A DNA stretch of 64,000 bases from Undaria pinnatifida (lineage: Eukaryota > Sar > Phaeophyceae > Laminariales > Alariaceae): contig JABAKD010000010.1 of assembly GCA_012845835.1 (NCBI GenBank), positions 1,255,001-1,319,000 of the forward strand, in the 5' to 3' direction. Position numbers and translations under genes: made by a program. The notes under the pieces were generated by a model, which saw only the letters and a program-made list of their open reading frames with translations, had not been told where the DNA came from and did no database searches. Below are positions 9,801 to 20,760 of this stretch, in pieces; within the stretch, counting starts at the first letter, position 1, and every line of letters starts with the position of its first letter.

Positions 9801-12780
9801 CGCGAATAGATAGTGAGCCAGAAAGGACAAACGGCCTGCAAAATGGCATTTTATAAACCGGGGTGTAATCTGTGTCTAATGCCACCATCGCGGGACACGA
9901 CTACAGACGTGAGGGTGGCTATCGCCATCCCACCGAGCTGCCCGTTGACCCCAGTGATGAATGTGCTTCACCATGGTGCTGATGGTGTGGTGTTGGTGAT
10001 GCTGCTGTGATGCTATGTGATGAGAGTGCGTGGCCCCAGTTGCCCTGCGTTTTTACAGGGCTGAGCACACAAACAACACTGATCAAGACCCGGAGTGACG
10101 ATTATGAATGTACTGCTAATTGTGTAGTGGTAGTATAAAAAATGAGCGATCTTCAGCGATTTTTGGCTAATTTTGGCCGTAACTAGTGAAATTTCGGTAG
10201 CGCACCCAATTAAAATTGATGGTTGTGTTCTTGTTGCTCGCTGCTCGCGGCTGGTGCGAAGTGTGTACTGCTGTATGTTCGCCCTAAAGAACAAAGAACA
10301 GCAGCCAACACCACGTCAAGCCTTGAACCTGTACTATATAGTAGCTACCACCGAGGACCACACAGAAGATTCCTCTACTCGAGCCACCCAGACCGTCGTC
10401 TCTACGCATTGCTGGCTTTCATAGGGTACCGAAGTACGCCTGTTACCGTGTGCTGTGCGCTGTACGGGCAAGTGTGTTTGCTTATTTGTTGTTTTGTTTA
10501 CTCGCACCTGGTACTGCTGTTGCTTGCTGCTGATCGTTGCCCATCGACACTGTGCACTGCAGCCAACCCTTACCCCAAAAAGTATTTTTGTATGTACTGA
10601 ACGTGACTCTGACCCACGGTCACACACAAGAACCCGTCTCCCGCGATGCAACCGTCTCTGCGCTGCTTGCCTTCGTAAGATGCGCTGCTGTGTCTCGTGT
10701 GCCGTTGTTTAATATCTGGTATTTGTTCTTGGTGGATTTTCAGGCTTTTTGGCTGGAGAAGCTTGATTCCACCTACCGAGAGTTATGTTTCAGTGGTTCA
10801 CGTAAAGGATAATGTTAATGTTAGGATTAGGTCGAGGACTATGAGCCCGCCTGCCATGGCGTTGCCCTCGTATTGCATTATCTTAGCATTGCCATGAAAG
10901 CAGTGCCACGGCAATGCCACGGCAGCTGTCATGGCACGCGCCATGGTAATGCCATGACACATGCCACTGCACGCGTCATGGCGCCACCGCTATCGCGCGT
11001 CACAAGGATACACCGCCATAGACGGACGGATAAGTGTTAGGGTTAGGTCTAGGGTTAGGAGCGCCACAGCGCGGCAATGGCAGACCCGCGCCTGTGCAAT
11101 CGGACCTCCCATGGCACTGGCAATGCCATGGGACATTTTGATGGCAATGCCATAAAAGCCATAGCGATTTTAATTGCACTGTCATGGCATCGCCATGGGA
11201 GTCTATGGTAGTGTCATGACAGTGCCATGAAGGCCCATGGCCCATGGCAATGCCATGGTACACCATGAAAACGTCAAATAATGTACACCCCACGCTGATT
11301 ACGATATTGCGGCCAGGACTACGGTGAGGTGTCCGGAGCGGTCAGCAATTGGTCTGGGCCGCCGTAATTGTGTACATAACGCCCCCACTCCCTACGAAAT
11401 AATAACAAAAAACATACAAACCTACCTTTCTATAGGAAACCCCCACTTCAATTGTGCCGCGGGTAGTAATGCCCCGCCCCCCTTCCCTACCTCGCTTTCT
11501 TTTGAACCCACAACCACTAAATTAATCCAAACATCCCTTCTCTCGGCCCGCTCGTTGCTACCGACGCAGGTGGACAACACTGCTCAACAGCCTGCTCAAC
11601 AGCCATCAGCAGAGGCCATAGGCAAGGAATTGGAAATGCAGCTTCTCTTTGGAGAGCATGTAGATCCCATCGCAGCCGTAGCTCCCAGCACTTCGGTGCC
11701 TGCCACCCCGACAGGTAGAATACAGGCCGGGTTCCTCGTTGCCGCCGTCGATGAGAGTTCCGACATGAGAGCAGCGCCGCCAGCACAGCAAGCAGAGACT
11801 TCCGGGGAGTCCATTAGATCGTTGGAAGGGGCGGTACTGGCGCAGAAGGCTACCGGCGCGCCACTGATGATCGTTTGCCCCCACTTTGCCGCATGGGAAC
11901 TCGTGAAATCGGCGGTGTCCGTTGCTACCGCTCACTGGGGAGACAGTTTAGCTGTGGATAAGAAACTCATCTTGACCGGAATGCACGGGGGCATCTGCCA
12001 ATCTCTGTCATGCCAAGTGGCGATGTTGGAGAAGGGTTTAGTGCTGTGCTTCGACTGCTTCGGGAGGGTGGAGTGGCTGCCTGGGCCGGAGTACTACCCT
12101 TCGGACGAGGAGAGCGCCGTGCGGATTGCGGAGCTAGCACGACTGGGGTTTGCTGACCGACTCGTCATCTCACAGGGGGTGTCTCGACGCACCCATCTTT
12201 CCAGGTATCGATGTACTAGCTGTAGGTGGTTTCGAAATTCACTGACTTGCTGCAGTGCCGCAGGGTTATAATACCGTTTTTTCTCTGTGATGCGTGATTC
12301 GTTGTGGACGGCCAGCAAGATTAAGTACCAGTGATCCACTTTGAAAATGTTCCCGAAAAGCCTGTTCTTGACTCCTCCATTATGCACTACTACTACTTTC
12401 CCGGCGTGTGGTGTTCTCCTTAACTCTCCTCGAAAAATACATGGATGATAATGTCGTTTGCCACGTGCAGGTTTGGAGGTCACGGATACAGCCACGCGTT
12501 GCGCACTGTGCCCGTACGCCTTCAGCGACTTGGAGTGAGCGCGAGCGACATATCGTTGATGATGAGAGGCAACATGCTGCAACTTCTCGACTGGTACACC
12601 CCACCCCCGCCGGTCGAGGCGCCGAAAGATTATTTGCCGTGCTCGTGGTGTGGGAAGCGGTTTGAGCCGGTAGAGGGCGAGTATTTCCACAAGTTCCAGT
12701 TCGTCTACTGCGGCATCAAGTGCTTGCGGTTACATAGAGATACCGGGTTCGATGAGGCAAGAGTGGGAGGGGGGGCGTAA
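2444..12780 (+). CDS. Phosphotriesterase-related protein, three exons, probably catalytically degenerate
   Basis: Exons are 2444-2812, 11570-12204 and 12471-12780, with GT-AG introns in phases 0 and 2, giving 437 aa. The family signature is clear. The N-terminus is MIATVLGPVDKSSV, followed by HEHLL at 21-25, then ALLR-type helices, ATGAPLMI at 217-224, the FDCFGR strand near 284, DRLVIS near 319, and GGHGYSHALRTVPVRLQRLGV near 337. Amidohydrolase-fold phosphotriesterases bind two metals. HxH is kept (H21, H23), but the bridging acid or lysine position reads AAV (about 181-183), the IHP histidine is C226, the CHLD histidine aligns with G260, and the SHD aspartate is G326. Residues 392-419 add CxxC-x19-CxxxC, a possible zinc module. 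The start is the first ATG before the conserved LGPVD. Function is therefore uncertain: possibly a binding or scaffold protein rather than a hydrolase. Confidence 0.88.
3052..3380 (+). mobile_element. tRNA-derived SINE, copy 1
   Basis: The 5' part is tRNA-like, with an A box TGGCGTATCAGG at 3065-3076 and a B box AGTTCGAGCCC at 3110-3120, spaced as in a tRNA promoter. A body of about 210 bp follows, ending AGCTGGAAAGTAAAAGTGTGAGG and then an A/AT-rich tail at 3349-3380. Copies 2 (21745-22035) and 3 (33578-33857) share head, body and tail in the opposite orientation. Being pol III-type and non-coding, it would depend on a partner LINE for movement. Confidence 0.85.
3740..3905 (+). repeat. Compound trinucleotide microsatellite
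   Basis: (CTG)n passes into CTC/CTG, then (GTT)n, (CGT)n and (GTT)n. Long Leu, Cys or Val frames across it are translations of the repeat, not genes. Confidence 0.9.
3925..4060. repeat. Conserved block shared with 13929-13982 and 14951-15048
   Basis: Matches include ACAACATAGCGTAGATG, ATATAAATCGAA, AAAGCAGTAG and CATTTCCCAA, in the same order in both places. In both, a LINE-like C-terminal region in antisense follows, so this is probably the 3' flank or untranslated end of that family. Confidence 0.6.
4524..5426 (-). pseudogene. LINE-like element, C-terminal domain
   Basis: An open frame of 300 codons contains GIEEFVAARCPCCGAAEGNT then RHACLCRRSGAQVNQHQPL, a C-x-C-C...H...C arrangement typical of the zinc-binding C-termini of such retroelements. 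QLSFDERSCKLATLAVESFG and ERLFQIISVATQVTISRRV follow. The last two segments recur in the 15 kb fragment, which shows the frame is repetitive rather than a host gene. It is frameshifted from the domains upstream. Confidence 0.75.
5460..5789 (-). pseudogene. LINE-like element, linker between RT and C-terminal domain
   Basis: A 110-codon frame with FGLSSAEARTLSASVGSLVA and LVRRIWNSVRDLCNVMG. It lies between the reverse transcriptase and C-terminal frames, in element order, and is separated from each by frame breaks. Confidence 0.65.
6108..6785 (-). pseudogene. LINE-like element, reverse transcriptase domain
   Basis: Three reverse transcriptase blocks are in order: block A as LNDCPDAFNTV (conserved aspartate), block B as SGVQQGDAMGPAMFC, and block C as AYLDDISIG (the YxDD active site). 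The frame is a fragment of the polymerase; fingers and thumb parts lie in other frames. Catalytic residues are still present but the element as a whole is broken. Confidence 0.85.
7394..8181 (-). pseudogene. LINE-like element, Gly/Arg-rich and Cys-rich segment
   Basis: 8181-7825 encodes a strongly Gly/Arg-rich stretch and ends with CGGCRATISREHRVVELSCG, a possible zinc-binding motif. 7810-7394 continues in a shifted frame. Placement between the N-terminal repeats and the polymerase marks it as part of the same element. Confidence 0.55.
8258..9265 (-). pseudogene. LINE-like element, N-terminal region with internal tandem repeats
   Basis: Starts at ATG 9265 and soon meets an in-frame stop. Two kinds of internal duplication are visible: a ~66-bp unit encoding WTLG...EALPP (8660-8800) and a ~225-bp unit encoding GVTPPEGA...GEAEPGD (8258-8400 and 8500-8650). 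A G run lies at 8456-8466. Frames switch several times. Confidence 0.6.
9515..9680. repeat. ATGGCA/TGCCAT palindrome-rich block, copy 1
   Basis: Dense CCATGGCA, TGCCATG and GGCACAG words. The segment CATGCCACTGTACGCATCATGGCGC matches copy 2 near 10960-10983, so the blocks are related and not only low-complexity sequence. Confidence 0.6.
10850..11275. repeat. ATGGCA/TGCCAT palindrome-rich block, copy 2
   Basis: Longer version of the 9.5 kb block, with many GCCATGGC-type palindromes. A short (TTAGGG)-like tract, TGTTAGGGTTAGGTCTAGGG, interrupts it at 11036-11055. Confidence 0.6.
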
Positions 12781-13928
12781 GCTAAATGCTGTCAAGTACC
12801 TGGTATATTATTTAATAGCAACGGGATAGTGACGCACCCAAGGGCGGCGATATTATCTGTTGAATTCTATTTTTTTTTGTTCTATCTTTCGCGATACACC
12901 ATCACATGACGTAATATTTTTATATGCTGTGTTGTATGGCGTTATTTGCGGAGCATGCTGCACTCGCGTCTCTGGTGGTTTGGCGTGAAGTTCCTCTACA
13001 ACGCCAAACGGCGGTTGTTCTTGAAAGCTCCACAGCTTGCGTGAAATCTGAAAATGGTAGCCAATTGTTACGTTTCTGATGCTGACGGGTTATGACGCCA
13101 TCCACACCACCATTCGCCGGCATGCAAAACATCATGTATTCATGCGATGCTTATTGTGCAGGAAACAGAACGATAAGTTAGAAAACGCTGAGATTAGACG
13201 AAACGACCACCGAGGTAGCACAGATTCGGTGGACGTTGTTTGCGGCTGTCTTTCGTCACAACGCTGGTCAATCTGTTGTTGTTTCACAACGCTGATCATT
13301 CTGTTTTATAGTAAGCGTGGTGTCTGTGCCAACATTAAATACATCACTACATGGCGGCCGGCAATGATTGAGATCATGCGTGCAACAGTCCGAAAGAGCA
13401 CTCTGAAACCTCTGTGGCCTTTTTCGTCACATTGCCGACCGCGCGGATCACCTAACTTGTATGAGCTATGACTTTATGTACCTTTCTCGTACGTACTCAT
13501 CCCACATGACACGTGCCGCCACACTCAACATTCTACACGGCATCCGTTGAAACGACCTAAATACACATACGGACCGCACCTTGCGGAATGCACACGGACG
13601 GGTGGACCGAGATCCTCCCCCCCTTGGCACCCAAAGCACGGCGTCTGTTTCCTTTTGAAGCTAAGAATAATCACAACGTCAGCTCAACCTTACTTAGACT
13701 TTGCGCACGTACGTTGACGACATGTAATGGCGGTTGTCCCAGGGTAACGTCTTTTTTTGTGTCACTGCGTATCCGACTGATAGTCGCTTGCGTTTTGCCG
13801 TAATAACAATGTAGTTTGTGTAAGAACTCGTAAGAATAGGTAGTTTATATTCTGTAGTCTTGAGGTACGAAAACTTTTGAAAACTTTTAACTACCCTGTT
13901 AATTACCTGGTAATTAATTCAATTAATT
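12781..13928. other. Non-coding downstream of the phosphotriesterase-like gene
   Basis: Likely 3' UTR and spacer. It contains one TACCTGGTA at 12797, 17 bp after the stop codon, and one at 13904. No gene or repeat recognised otherwise. Confidence 0.4.
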
Positions 13929-15470
13929 AATTTTGCCCTCCCACAACATAGCGTAGATGTCGCTCCGATATAAATCGAATATTCGAGTGTTTGCGTTAAT
14001 TATTTCACTGAGAATTCTTCCATCATGCTAGAAAAAGGCCAGATTCACTCCCGTATGCTTTTGGTTGTGTTTGCGGTGAACGAATTGCAGAAAAGGCGTG
14101 CACGGCCTCCATATCACAGGCGGGGAGCGGGGAGGCAACATCAAATTTTGAATTTAGACATGGTGCGGTAGCACCTAGGCTCACCGACAGGGGCAGGCCC
14201 AGCACAACACCATCAGACAATTAGCAGCACAGCAGCAGCAGCGCAGTAGCAGCACCGCAGCCGCAGCAGCGGCGGGGGCGGAGGTGGCGGTGGCGATGGC
14301 CCCGCCAGATGAATTGCGGCACAGCAGCTCGGCCTGACTTGATAACCACGACAACATAACAGTCCGTTTTAACAAACGCAGGAGACACCAACCGCAGCCG
14401 CAGCACAACAGCCGCCGCACAGCAGCAGCAGCAGTAGCGGCGGCGGCCGTGCGGTGTGGGTGGCGGTGGAGGCTTCGGCGACAGCGTTGTGTGATAGCGA
14501 CGGTGGTTGACAAAATCAGCACCGAATACGACATGACGCAGCAGCAGCAGCAGAGAACGAGGTCACATCGTAGAGAGGGCGTGAACGCTGGCTCACTAGC
14601 ACCTACCCCTGAGGTTGCGCGTACGCGCCATGCTTCCCCAGCTACTCGTTGGTGCCTCTGCATCAATGTTGGGTTGTGTCTACCGCTGCCAAGCACAGCG
14701 CACGGCGACCAGTGTCTGCTGTGTGCTGCCGTGTGGGTTGTGCCCTCGTGCCCTCTGATTGTTGTGCCGTTGTGCCTGGTGGTGGTAGGCTAATCGTATG
14801 ATCTGGTCGTTGTTGATTGAAGTTCACTCTACATCGTTCACTCAAATTGGAATTTGCATGCTGTCTATGGCAAATTCTTCTTTCAAAGTTCGCTCGGCGG
14901 GATTATTTGCTTGATTTTTTAGATTGAATTCCTTTAACGCTAACACTCGATTGTTCCATAAAGCAGTAGAATGTCTCTCCTATGACCTCCTGCTAATCAT
15001 TTCCCAAATTTTCATCCCCATTCCCCACATATTTTCTTTTTAGCTACTACCGATGTAGTCTGTCCTAGCATCAACATTACATCCCCAGGTTGTTGACTGC
15101 AGTCCTCCGGTTTCTTGTTTCCTTCCCCTCGCGGTCTGGCGCTCCCTCGGGGCTAGTTTGTATCTGTTCACTCGTCGCGAAATCGCGACCTGGGTGGTCA
15201 CAGCGATGATCTGGAAGAGGCGTTCCTGGCAGATACCTTTCCGCCATAGGCACGACTCGTCCGTCCCCTCGGCGATGCTGGCCGCTACCTGATCGATCAG
15301 GTCGCTGACTTCCTTTCCGAGGCGTCGCCCAAAGCTTTCCACCACGAGGGTGGCGAGTTTGTAACTTCCCTCGTCGAAGGACACCTGTCCCGGACGAGCG
15401 TAGTGATTGTAGTCGAGCGTCACTCCTACGCCGTCCCTGCCTCTCCGGTCTCACTTGGAACACGTGCATA
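13929..15470 (-). mobile_element. 5'-truncated LINE-like fragment interrupted by an inverted-repeat element
   Basis: 13929-13982 and 14951-15048 match 3925-4060. 15049-15470 matches the C-terminal coding end of the 4.4-9.3 kb element, for example QVSFDEGSYKLATLVVESFG and ERLFQIIAVTTQVAISRRV on the minus strand. Loss of the 5' part with the 3' end kept is typical of target-primed retrotransposition. The 968-bp insert at 13983-14950 is a separate element. Confidence 0.75.
13983..14950. mobile_element. Non-autonomous element with 17-bp terminal inverted repeats
   Basis: The left end TCGAGTGTTTGCGTTAA (13983-13999) and the reverse complement of the right end (14934-14950), TCGAGTGTTAGCGTTAA, match at 16 of 17 positions. 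The insert lies exactly where the related block at 3925-4060 is continuous. Inside are (CAG)n tracts and no transposase-like frame. The target duplication is not clear; ATT or TA are candidates. Confidence 0.7.
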
Positions 15471-18400
15471 GTGTTTCATTTTTAGCTCTCGCGCTCCTGC
15501 AACTTTTTTTAAACAGCACACACCCTCCCTCTTGCAATATTGTCGTACACATACTCCTTGTTGCTAAAATAGGGATTTTGTTTCGCCTTGCACCCGTCAA
15601 AGTGGCTTCTTCGTTGCAAGTTACAGGTGTGGGAGTGGGTTGTGAAGTGCCGCGTCTTCGATCCATTCTTCGAATTCTCCGGGTGGATTTAGTTCCACCT
15701 TATATTCTATGAATCTGCATATTCGGCCGTTCAGGGTGGGCTGGTGTTATGCTATCCCCTTTCCCCCGTTTCGGGATTATCATTCATAGCAGCTGTCCCA
15801 TTTTTACGTGGCAGGCGCTATCGCCTGCCTGAACGAACGGCTCCGCCCCCTCTTCGGTCAGAACGCATCGGGCGGACAGCATGCAATCAACACAAGATAT
15901 ACAGCATCCGAGCAACCCTCGTATGAGTGATCGGTACAGAGCCAGAGGCACCCCTGCATACCAGTTGTGGGTCTCAAGGTCCATACTGATCCATCTTACT
16001 ACATGTATGTATAACCTCCTCGACCAGCCGTCCGACCGCCCAACCCAGAACTGAGCAACCTAACTAAGTAATACCGGTATAACGCAGTACACTGGCGAAC
16101 AGCACGCCAATGCAACGCATATCATTGATTGGCGCTGCATCACATTCAGCCGAAGAAAATAAAATAGTCCACCGCAACATACCAACTCGATGGGCTGGTC
16201 GTGTCGTGCTTTTAACTATATACATACCTGGCACAACGTACCTGGTAATATTTTTCAAGAGGTACCTGGTACCTGGTTACAAGTACTGCTGTCCGTCTGG
16301 TTGTGTCTCGTAGGAACGCCTGTTGTTCCCGCTTTCAACTTGCTACACTCCCGAGATTTCAAGCCAACCACACCCCGCAGGGGAACCTTATTATTGTAAA
16401 TATCAAACAGAATCTTGTATCTTGCGAGACCCGTATCATACATAACATATCACCAGATACACCAGTCTACTTCTGTCTTCTGATGTCTCCGCATTGTTAC
16501 GTATTGGTTTTTCTGTACGGAGTACTTCATTAAGGCTGAAATCGAGCCCTCGCTCACGAAAAGGCAGTCGTCTGCAAGAGACTCAGTCAGTCGGGTTCCC
16601 AGTTACGACGATATGCAACCAGGCGGTGGCGGTGGTAAGTTTACTCGTGCATGTGCACCGGTGATTATGCGAATGTCACGTTTTTTCTGACAAAAAATAT
16701 ACCTGGTATTTTTTTTCCGTTTTGTTTTTTATTTTTTTCAATTTTTCGCGAAAACTGTTCGTGTTCATACTCTTTTCTTTTTTGAACGGGAACTGCCATT
16801 TTTGTTGATTGTGTACCTCGTGCCGGAAATCCTGAGTCCATATCATAAACACGTGGCTGCGTTCTCCTGGGCTTGGTACCCCAGGACATACCTCATAGAC
16901 TCCGCGAGTGGAATGGCAGGTTTAGCACAGACTGGGCTCCGCTGCCGGGAGCCTTCTACGCCACGGCAGTGCATGCGGCACCGAAGACAAAGAAGAGCAA
17001 GTACAAGACCAATACTGCTCCTGGTCGTTGTCTTCGCCTTCATACGAGGTGTGCCTCGCTCAAGAGGGTGGTTATTGCCAGTCCCGCAGCGAGGAACTGG
17101 CTCTCCCGTGCGCTTGAAGCGACTCCGTGCACCTTCTAGGATGGGGGGTCCCCCCTTTCGGCGACGGGCGCGTATAACTGGTCAGGGTGTTGCCTGTCGG
17201 GGCTTGACTCTGTCTGCTGCTCTAGCTGTGCCTGCCAATCTGTCGGTGAGAGTTGCGAGGGTGGAATCTACGTCGTAGAACGTTATTTTTGTCATCGTAC
17301 ACTAACCCCAAGTAGTTTGTATTTACAAACTTTACGTGCGGCTCTACGCAGCTTGTACTATTTTTTGTTTGAGTATAGTCTAAATGTGGGCGAAGTTGCA
17401 ATCTAACGTTGCCCGGTGCGCCTTCGGCTTACTGCCGCGGCTGTTGTCGCTGCTGTCGTGGCGATTTAGAAGATTGCTCTGTCTTTCGCGGGAGACCATC
17501 GCTCGCTACTTATTGTGTCTTGTTCAATCTGCGGAATGCCGGGCTTGCTTGATGCTGCTGCTTTGCTTTTGTTGTAGCCACGAAAAAACGAAAAGAAAGT
17601 CGGAGTTTAGTGAGTCATACCGCCGTATGTATCACAACGCATCAGGTGACGTGACAGCCGCAGGTTGCCTGCATGGTATTATAACCGTTTTGCACCATTG
17701 GTGCAGGTGTACAAGAATCTCTAAAATAATGTACTTCACGAGAAGCAAGCAGCAAGCCTTTCAGACCAGAGAGTAGGGTACCAGGCTACAACCTCTGCTC
17801 TCCGCTAATCCATGAATCACCACCAGCCACTACTATCAATAATACCTGGTACTACTGCTGTAGTCGTGTTCTACTCACAACGTGAACAATCTCGGATCAC
17901 GTGGTTGAAACGCAACATTTGTTATTTAGTTGCCACCTTGCGAAGATGTCGACCTCAATCTCAATCTCAATCTCAATGTTACATGTTACCCGAGCTACAT
18001 CACCAGCAGTATTAATAGATCACGATCTCAACAGCGTTCGAGTGTACCAGGCCTTCACAATCACTCGCACGCTGCACGTGATGTGATGTACCTACCTGCT
18101 TAGACTACGTGGATATACTCGAAGTATCATAGAAGTACTTGCCCGAAGGCACGTATCATACCCGGATGCTCCTTTCACGTACGAGTACACAACACACCGT
18201 TCCCGCTCTTGCGGCGCGGCGTGCCGTAGGGTTTGTGTACTTCTGTTGCTTGTGTGCAAGTACGATGATATCGAAGCGTTTTGATGGGTGCTGCTGGCAT
18301 TATAGCACCGCAAGGTGGGTATAAAAGGTATATATAGACTAGTCTGTAACAGAGGTGTTGAGAGGAGAGAAGAGTACGAGTAGGTGTTTTCAGGCACTAA

Positions 18401-18480
18401 AAACTCACCCAAATAGTCTAGTCGTAGTATGTCACAAGTACCAACGACAACGCAGCTTGCAACTATGAGTAGTCTAATAT
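15471..18480. other. No gene recognised
   Basis: Open frames are short and overlap on several strands. The stretch carries four exact TACCTGGTA copies (16239, 16263, 16700, 17843) and a (TCAATC)n-type tract near 17952-17975. Confidence 0.4.
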
Positions 18481-18594
18481 TATTTCATTTGCCATCTGAC
18501 AGTGTAGCGTGAAAGTGAAAAACCATGAACATGATGAAAAAACACAACATCCAGATGAAAGCTTGAAACGATGTTTCCAACAACCAAAACCCAC

Positions 18595-19345
18595 GAATAC
18601 TAGATGTACCTCCCTGTTCTCCTGGCCCTGCCCCCTCCAGCCGCGAGGGCCAAGTCCTCCCCTCCATAAACTTCCGAAGAAGCATCGAACAACAACCCGC
18701 TTTCCACATGATAAATGGCTAGTTTGTAACTGCTGCGTGTATGTTTCAACGCGCAAAAGGCTGTGCGGTGTTGCTATCGGCCGTGGCAAGGAAAGAGTCC
18801 CCGCCGTCTCGCTCTCTCTGTGGCCCAACCCTCTTAACCACTCCCCCCAAAACACTATTAATACTGCTCCCATTCCCTACCCTTGCCACTTCCAACCGCA
18901 AGGGCCAAGTCCTTTCCCCCATACACTCCCGAAAATGCATCGAATGACAACCCGCTATCCATATAAATGGCTGGTTTGTAACTGCTGCTTGTATGTTTCA
19001 ACGCGCAGAAGGCTGTGCGGTGTTGCTGCCTGATGCTGTCGGTCGTGGCAGGGAAAGAATTCCCGCCGTCTCGCTCTCTCTGTGACCCTGCCCTCTTAAC
19101 CCCCTCCCCAGGAACACTACCTCTCCCACCCTTAAGCTTGCCACTTCCAACCGCAAGGGCCAAGTCCTCCCCCCCATACACTTCCGAAGAGGCATCGAAC
19201 GACAACCCGCTATCCATATAAATGGCTGGTTTGTAACTGCTGCGTGTATGTTTCAACGCGCAGAAGGCTGTGCGGTATTCCTGTTTGATATTGCTATCGG
19301 TCGTGGCAAGGAGAGAATCCACGCTGTCTCACTCTCTCTGTGGCT
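18595..19345 (+). repeat. R250 tandem array, about three units
   Basis: Units of about 250 bp start with CCGCAAGGGCCAAGTCCT (T/C-rich flank) and run through CTTCCGAAGA, CGAACGACAACCCGCT, AAATGGCT(A/G)GTTTGTAACTGCTG, the hairpin CTGCGTGT-ATGTTTCA-ACGCGCAG, AAGGCTGTGCGGT and a CGTCTCGCTCTCTCTGTGG segment. Related units lie at 23130-23205 plus 31286-31735, 34965-35660, 36415-36640 and, inverted, 50680-50985. Translated frames are repeats of each other with stops, so coding is unlikely. Confidence 0.85.
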
Positions 19346-19640
19346 CTGCCATTATTACCCCCCCCCCCCCTCATCGACCTTCCGGTCCTACCGTGCACAA
19401 AACCTCCTCTTCTTGCGACACGGGTCGCCCCTCTTGTTGTGATCCACGATGTGACCACATTAGACCACAGCAGGTGGCGCATGCGACCGCTGTAATATTA
19501 TTGTCACGACTACTACAGTTTAACTACCTCGCTCGCGACTGAACGTTGACCTTTTCTCGAACCACGGGTACGAGTGTACGAGTGACTGCAAGGAAGATAA
19601 AGGTTACAACCAAGGGCTGTCTGCCCCCAACTCACACGAA
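19346..19640 (+). repeat. Block downstream of R250, shared with 36690-36985
   Basis: Shares CACGGGTCGCCCCT, AGCAGG(T/A)GGCGC, CTCGCTCG and CGTTGACCTTT segments with 36715-36895, in the same order and directly after an R250 unit in both places. R250 and this block therefore moved or duplicated together at least once. Confidence 0.6.
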
Positions 19641-20279
19641 AAGTAAAATAAAAATGAATAAAAAAACGAACTAAAAACAGTTGTGCCAACACTGGTATGC
19701 TGGCACACAACAATAATACTGCTGTAGTGTCCCCTCCCAACCCCAGCAATTGCCGCGCCGAACAGCGTCCCTCCTGAAGCTGTGTTGGTTGGGCTGCAAT
19801 TTTTGCAGCACCGTTTACGCTCTTTGTTTTGCCTTTTGTCACGCGACCTACTTACAGTACAACAAATGTGATCAGCAGCAGCACAGCAAGCAGCAGTATC
19901 TAGAACCTAGTAGACCGCCAGAATAAGGTGCGATGTTATTTACGCTCGTTGTTTCACGCGTCGTACGACAGTAGCAGTCTAAATCGCGGAAGCGATACAC
20001 TCGCCAATCTACAGCAGTATCTCTCGCGGTTATCTTCTGCTCTACGAACGAGCGTTCTGACCTGGCAAGCATTTTTCATGACGACCCAAGTTCCCCCCAA
20101 GTTACCAAAACGCTCTTCGTGTATTCGAATAATAAGATAATAAGCATCCCTGTACGACTTCTTTATACAAGTAGTGCGTACGTGGTACCTTGTACAACTA
20201 TTAATACATGACCCTGACAACATCCAGAGGAGTCACCGACATAGACTAGTCTATACTTGTAGTATCCTTTATCTTCTTT
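19641..20279. other. No gene recognised
   Basis: Short frames only. AT-rich around 19640-19680, with small CAGCAG tracts near 19875-19895. Confidence 0.35.
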
Positions 20280-20760
20280 TCTTTGTTTCTTTGTTTCTTT
20301 TGCCCAATTGACTTGCGTCTGTGGTGCGTATGCGTAGTGATGGGTACTCAAGTGCAATATGTACGTGGTAGTCTTTCTTGGGTGGCAAGCGGTATAGTCG
20401 GTTTTTCCAGGCGCGAGTAGTGAGACTTATGTATGCACCAGTATGGACCTGACACATCGTAGGCTGACTCCCGATTTCACTTTTATATGTTTCTGGTGGA
20501 GGCATGAATTGCGTCAGCTGTGATATATGCGTGTACCACCTTTGGTTTGTTTGTGTTTTTTCCCTGGAATATTCCTCAGTTCCAGAGTGACTGGAGCCTG
20601 TCCTGTGACCATGGACTTGATTATGCGAGTTAACGTGAGAAAAACATCCTTCATGAGGACACAAACATAGAACACGCGCGAACGACCTTCCGTAAAAATT
20701 GTGAAGGTGTGTATTAACAACCAGGTTTAATTCACAAACACCATGGGCTGTACAATAATA
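20280..20760 (+). repeat. Long R2-type repeat, copy shared with 40380-40790
   Basis: Parallel segments include GCGGTATAGTCGGTTT, CAGTATGGACCTGA, CTGACTCCCGATTTC and the R2 core GTGACTGGAGCCTGTCCTGTG ... GGACTTGATTATGCGAG. The 3' end has AACGTGAGAAAAACA, the same kind of A/AAC-rich end seen in other R2 copies. Confidence 0.7.

Larger units (their letters stand above)
2813..11569 (+). other. Giant intron 1 of the phosphotriesterase-like gene
   Basis: Donor GTGAGT at 2813 and acceptor GACGCAG ending at 11569 join KYV to VDNTAQQ in phase 0. The conserved family order continues across the junction with no missing block, so no exon is needed between them. The 8757-bp intron carries a SINE, microsatellites, a LINE-like remnant in antisense orientation, and two ATGGCA-rich blocks. 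Confidence 0.8.

Noticed and set aside
16873-17139. Frame with PKTKKSKYKTN, faintly like ribosomal protein bL32
   Set aside because: The match is about ten residues, the rest does not fit, and no exon structure supports it.
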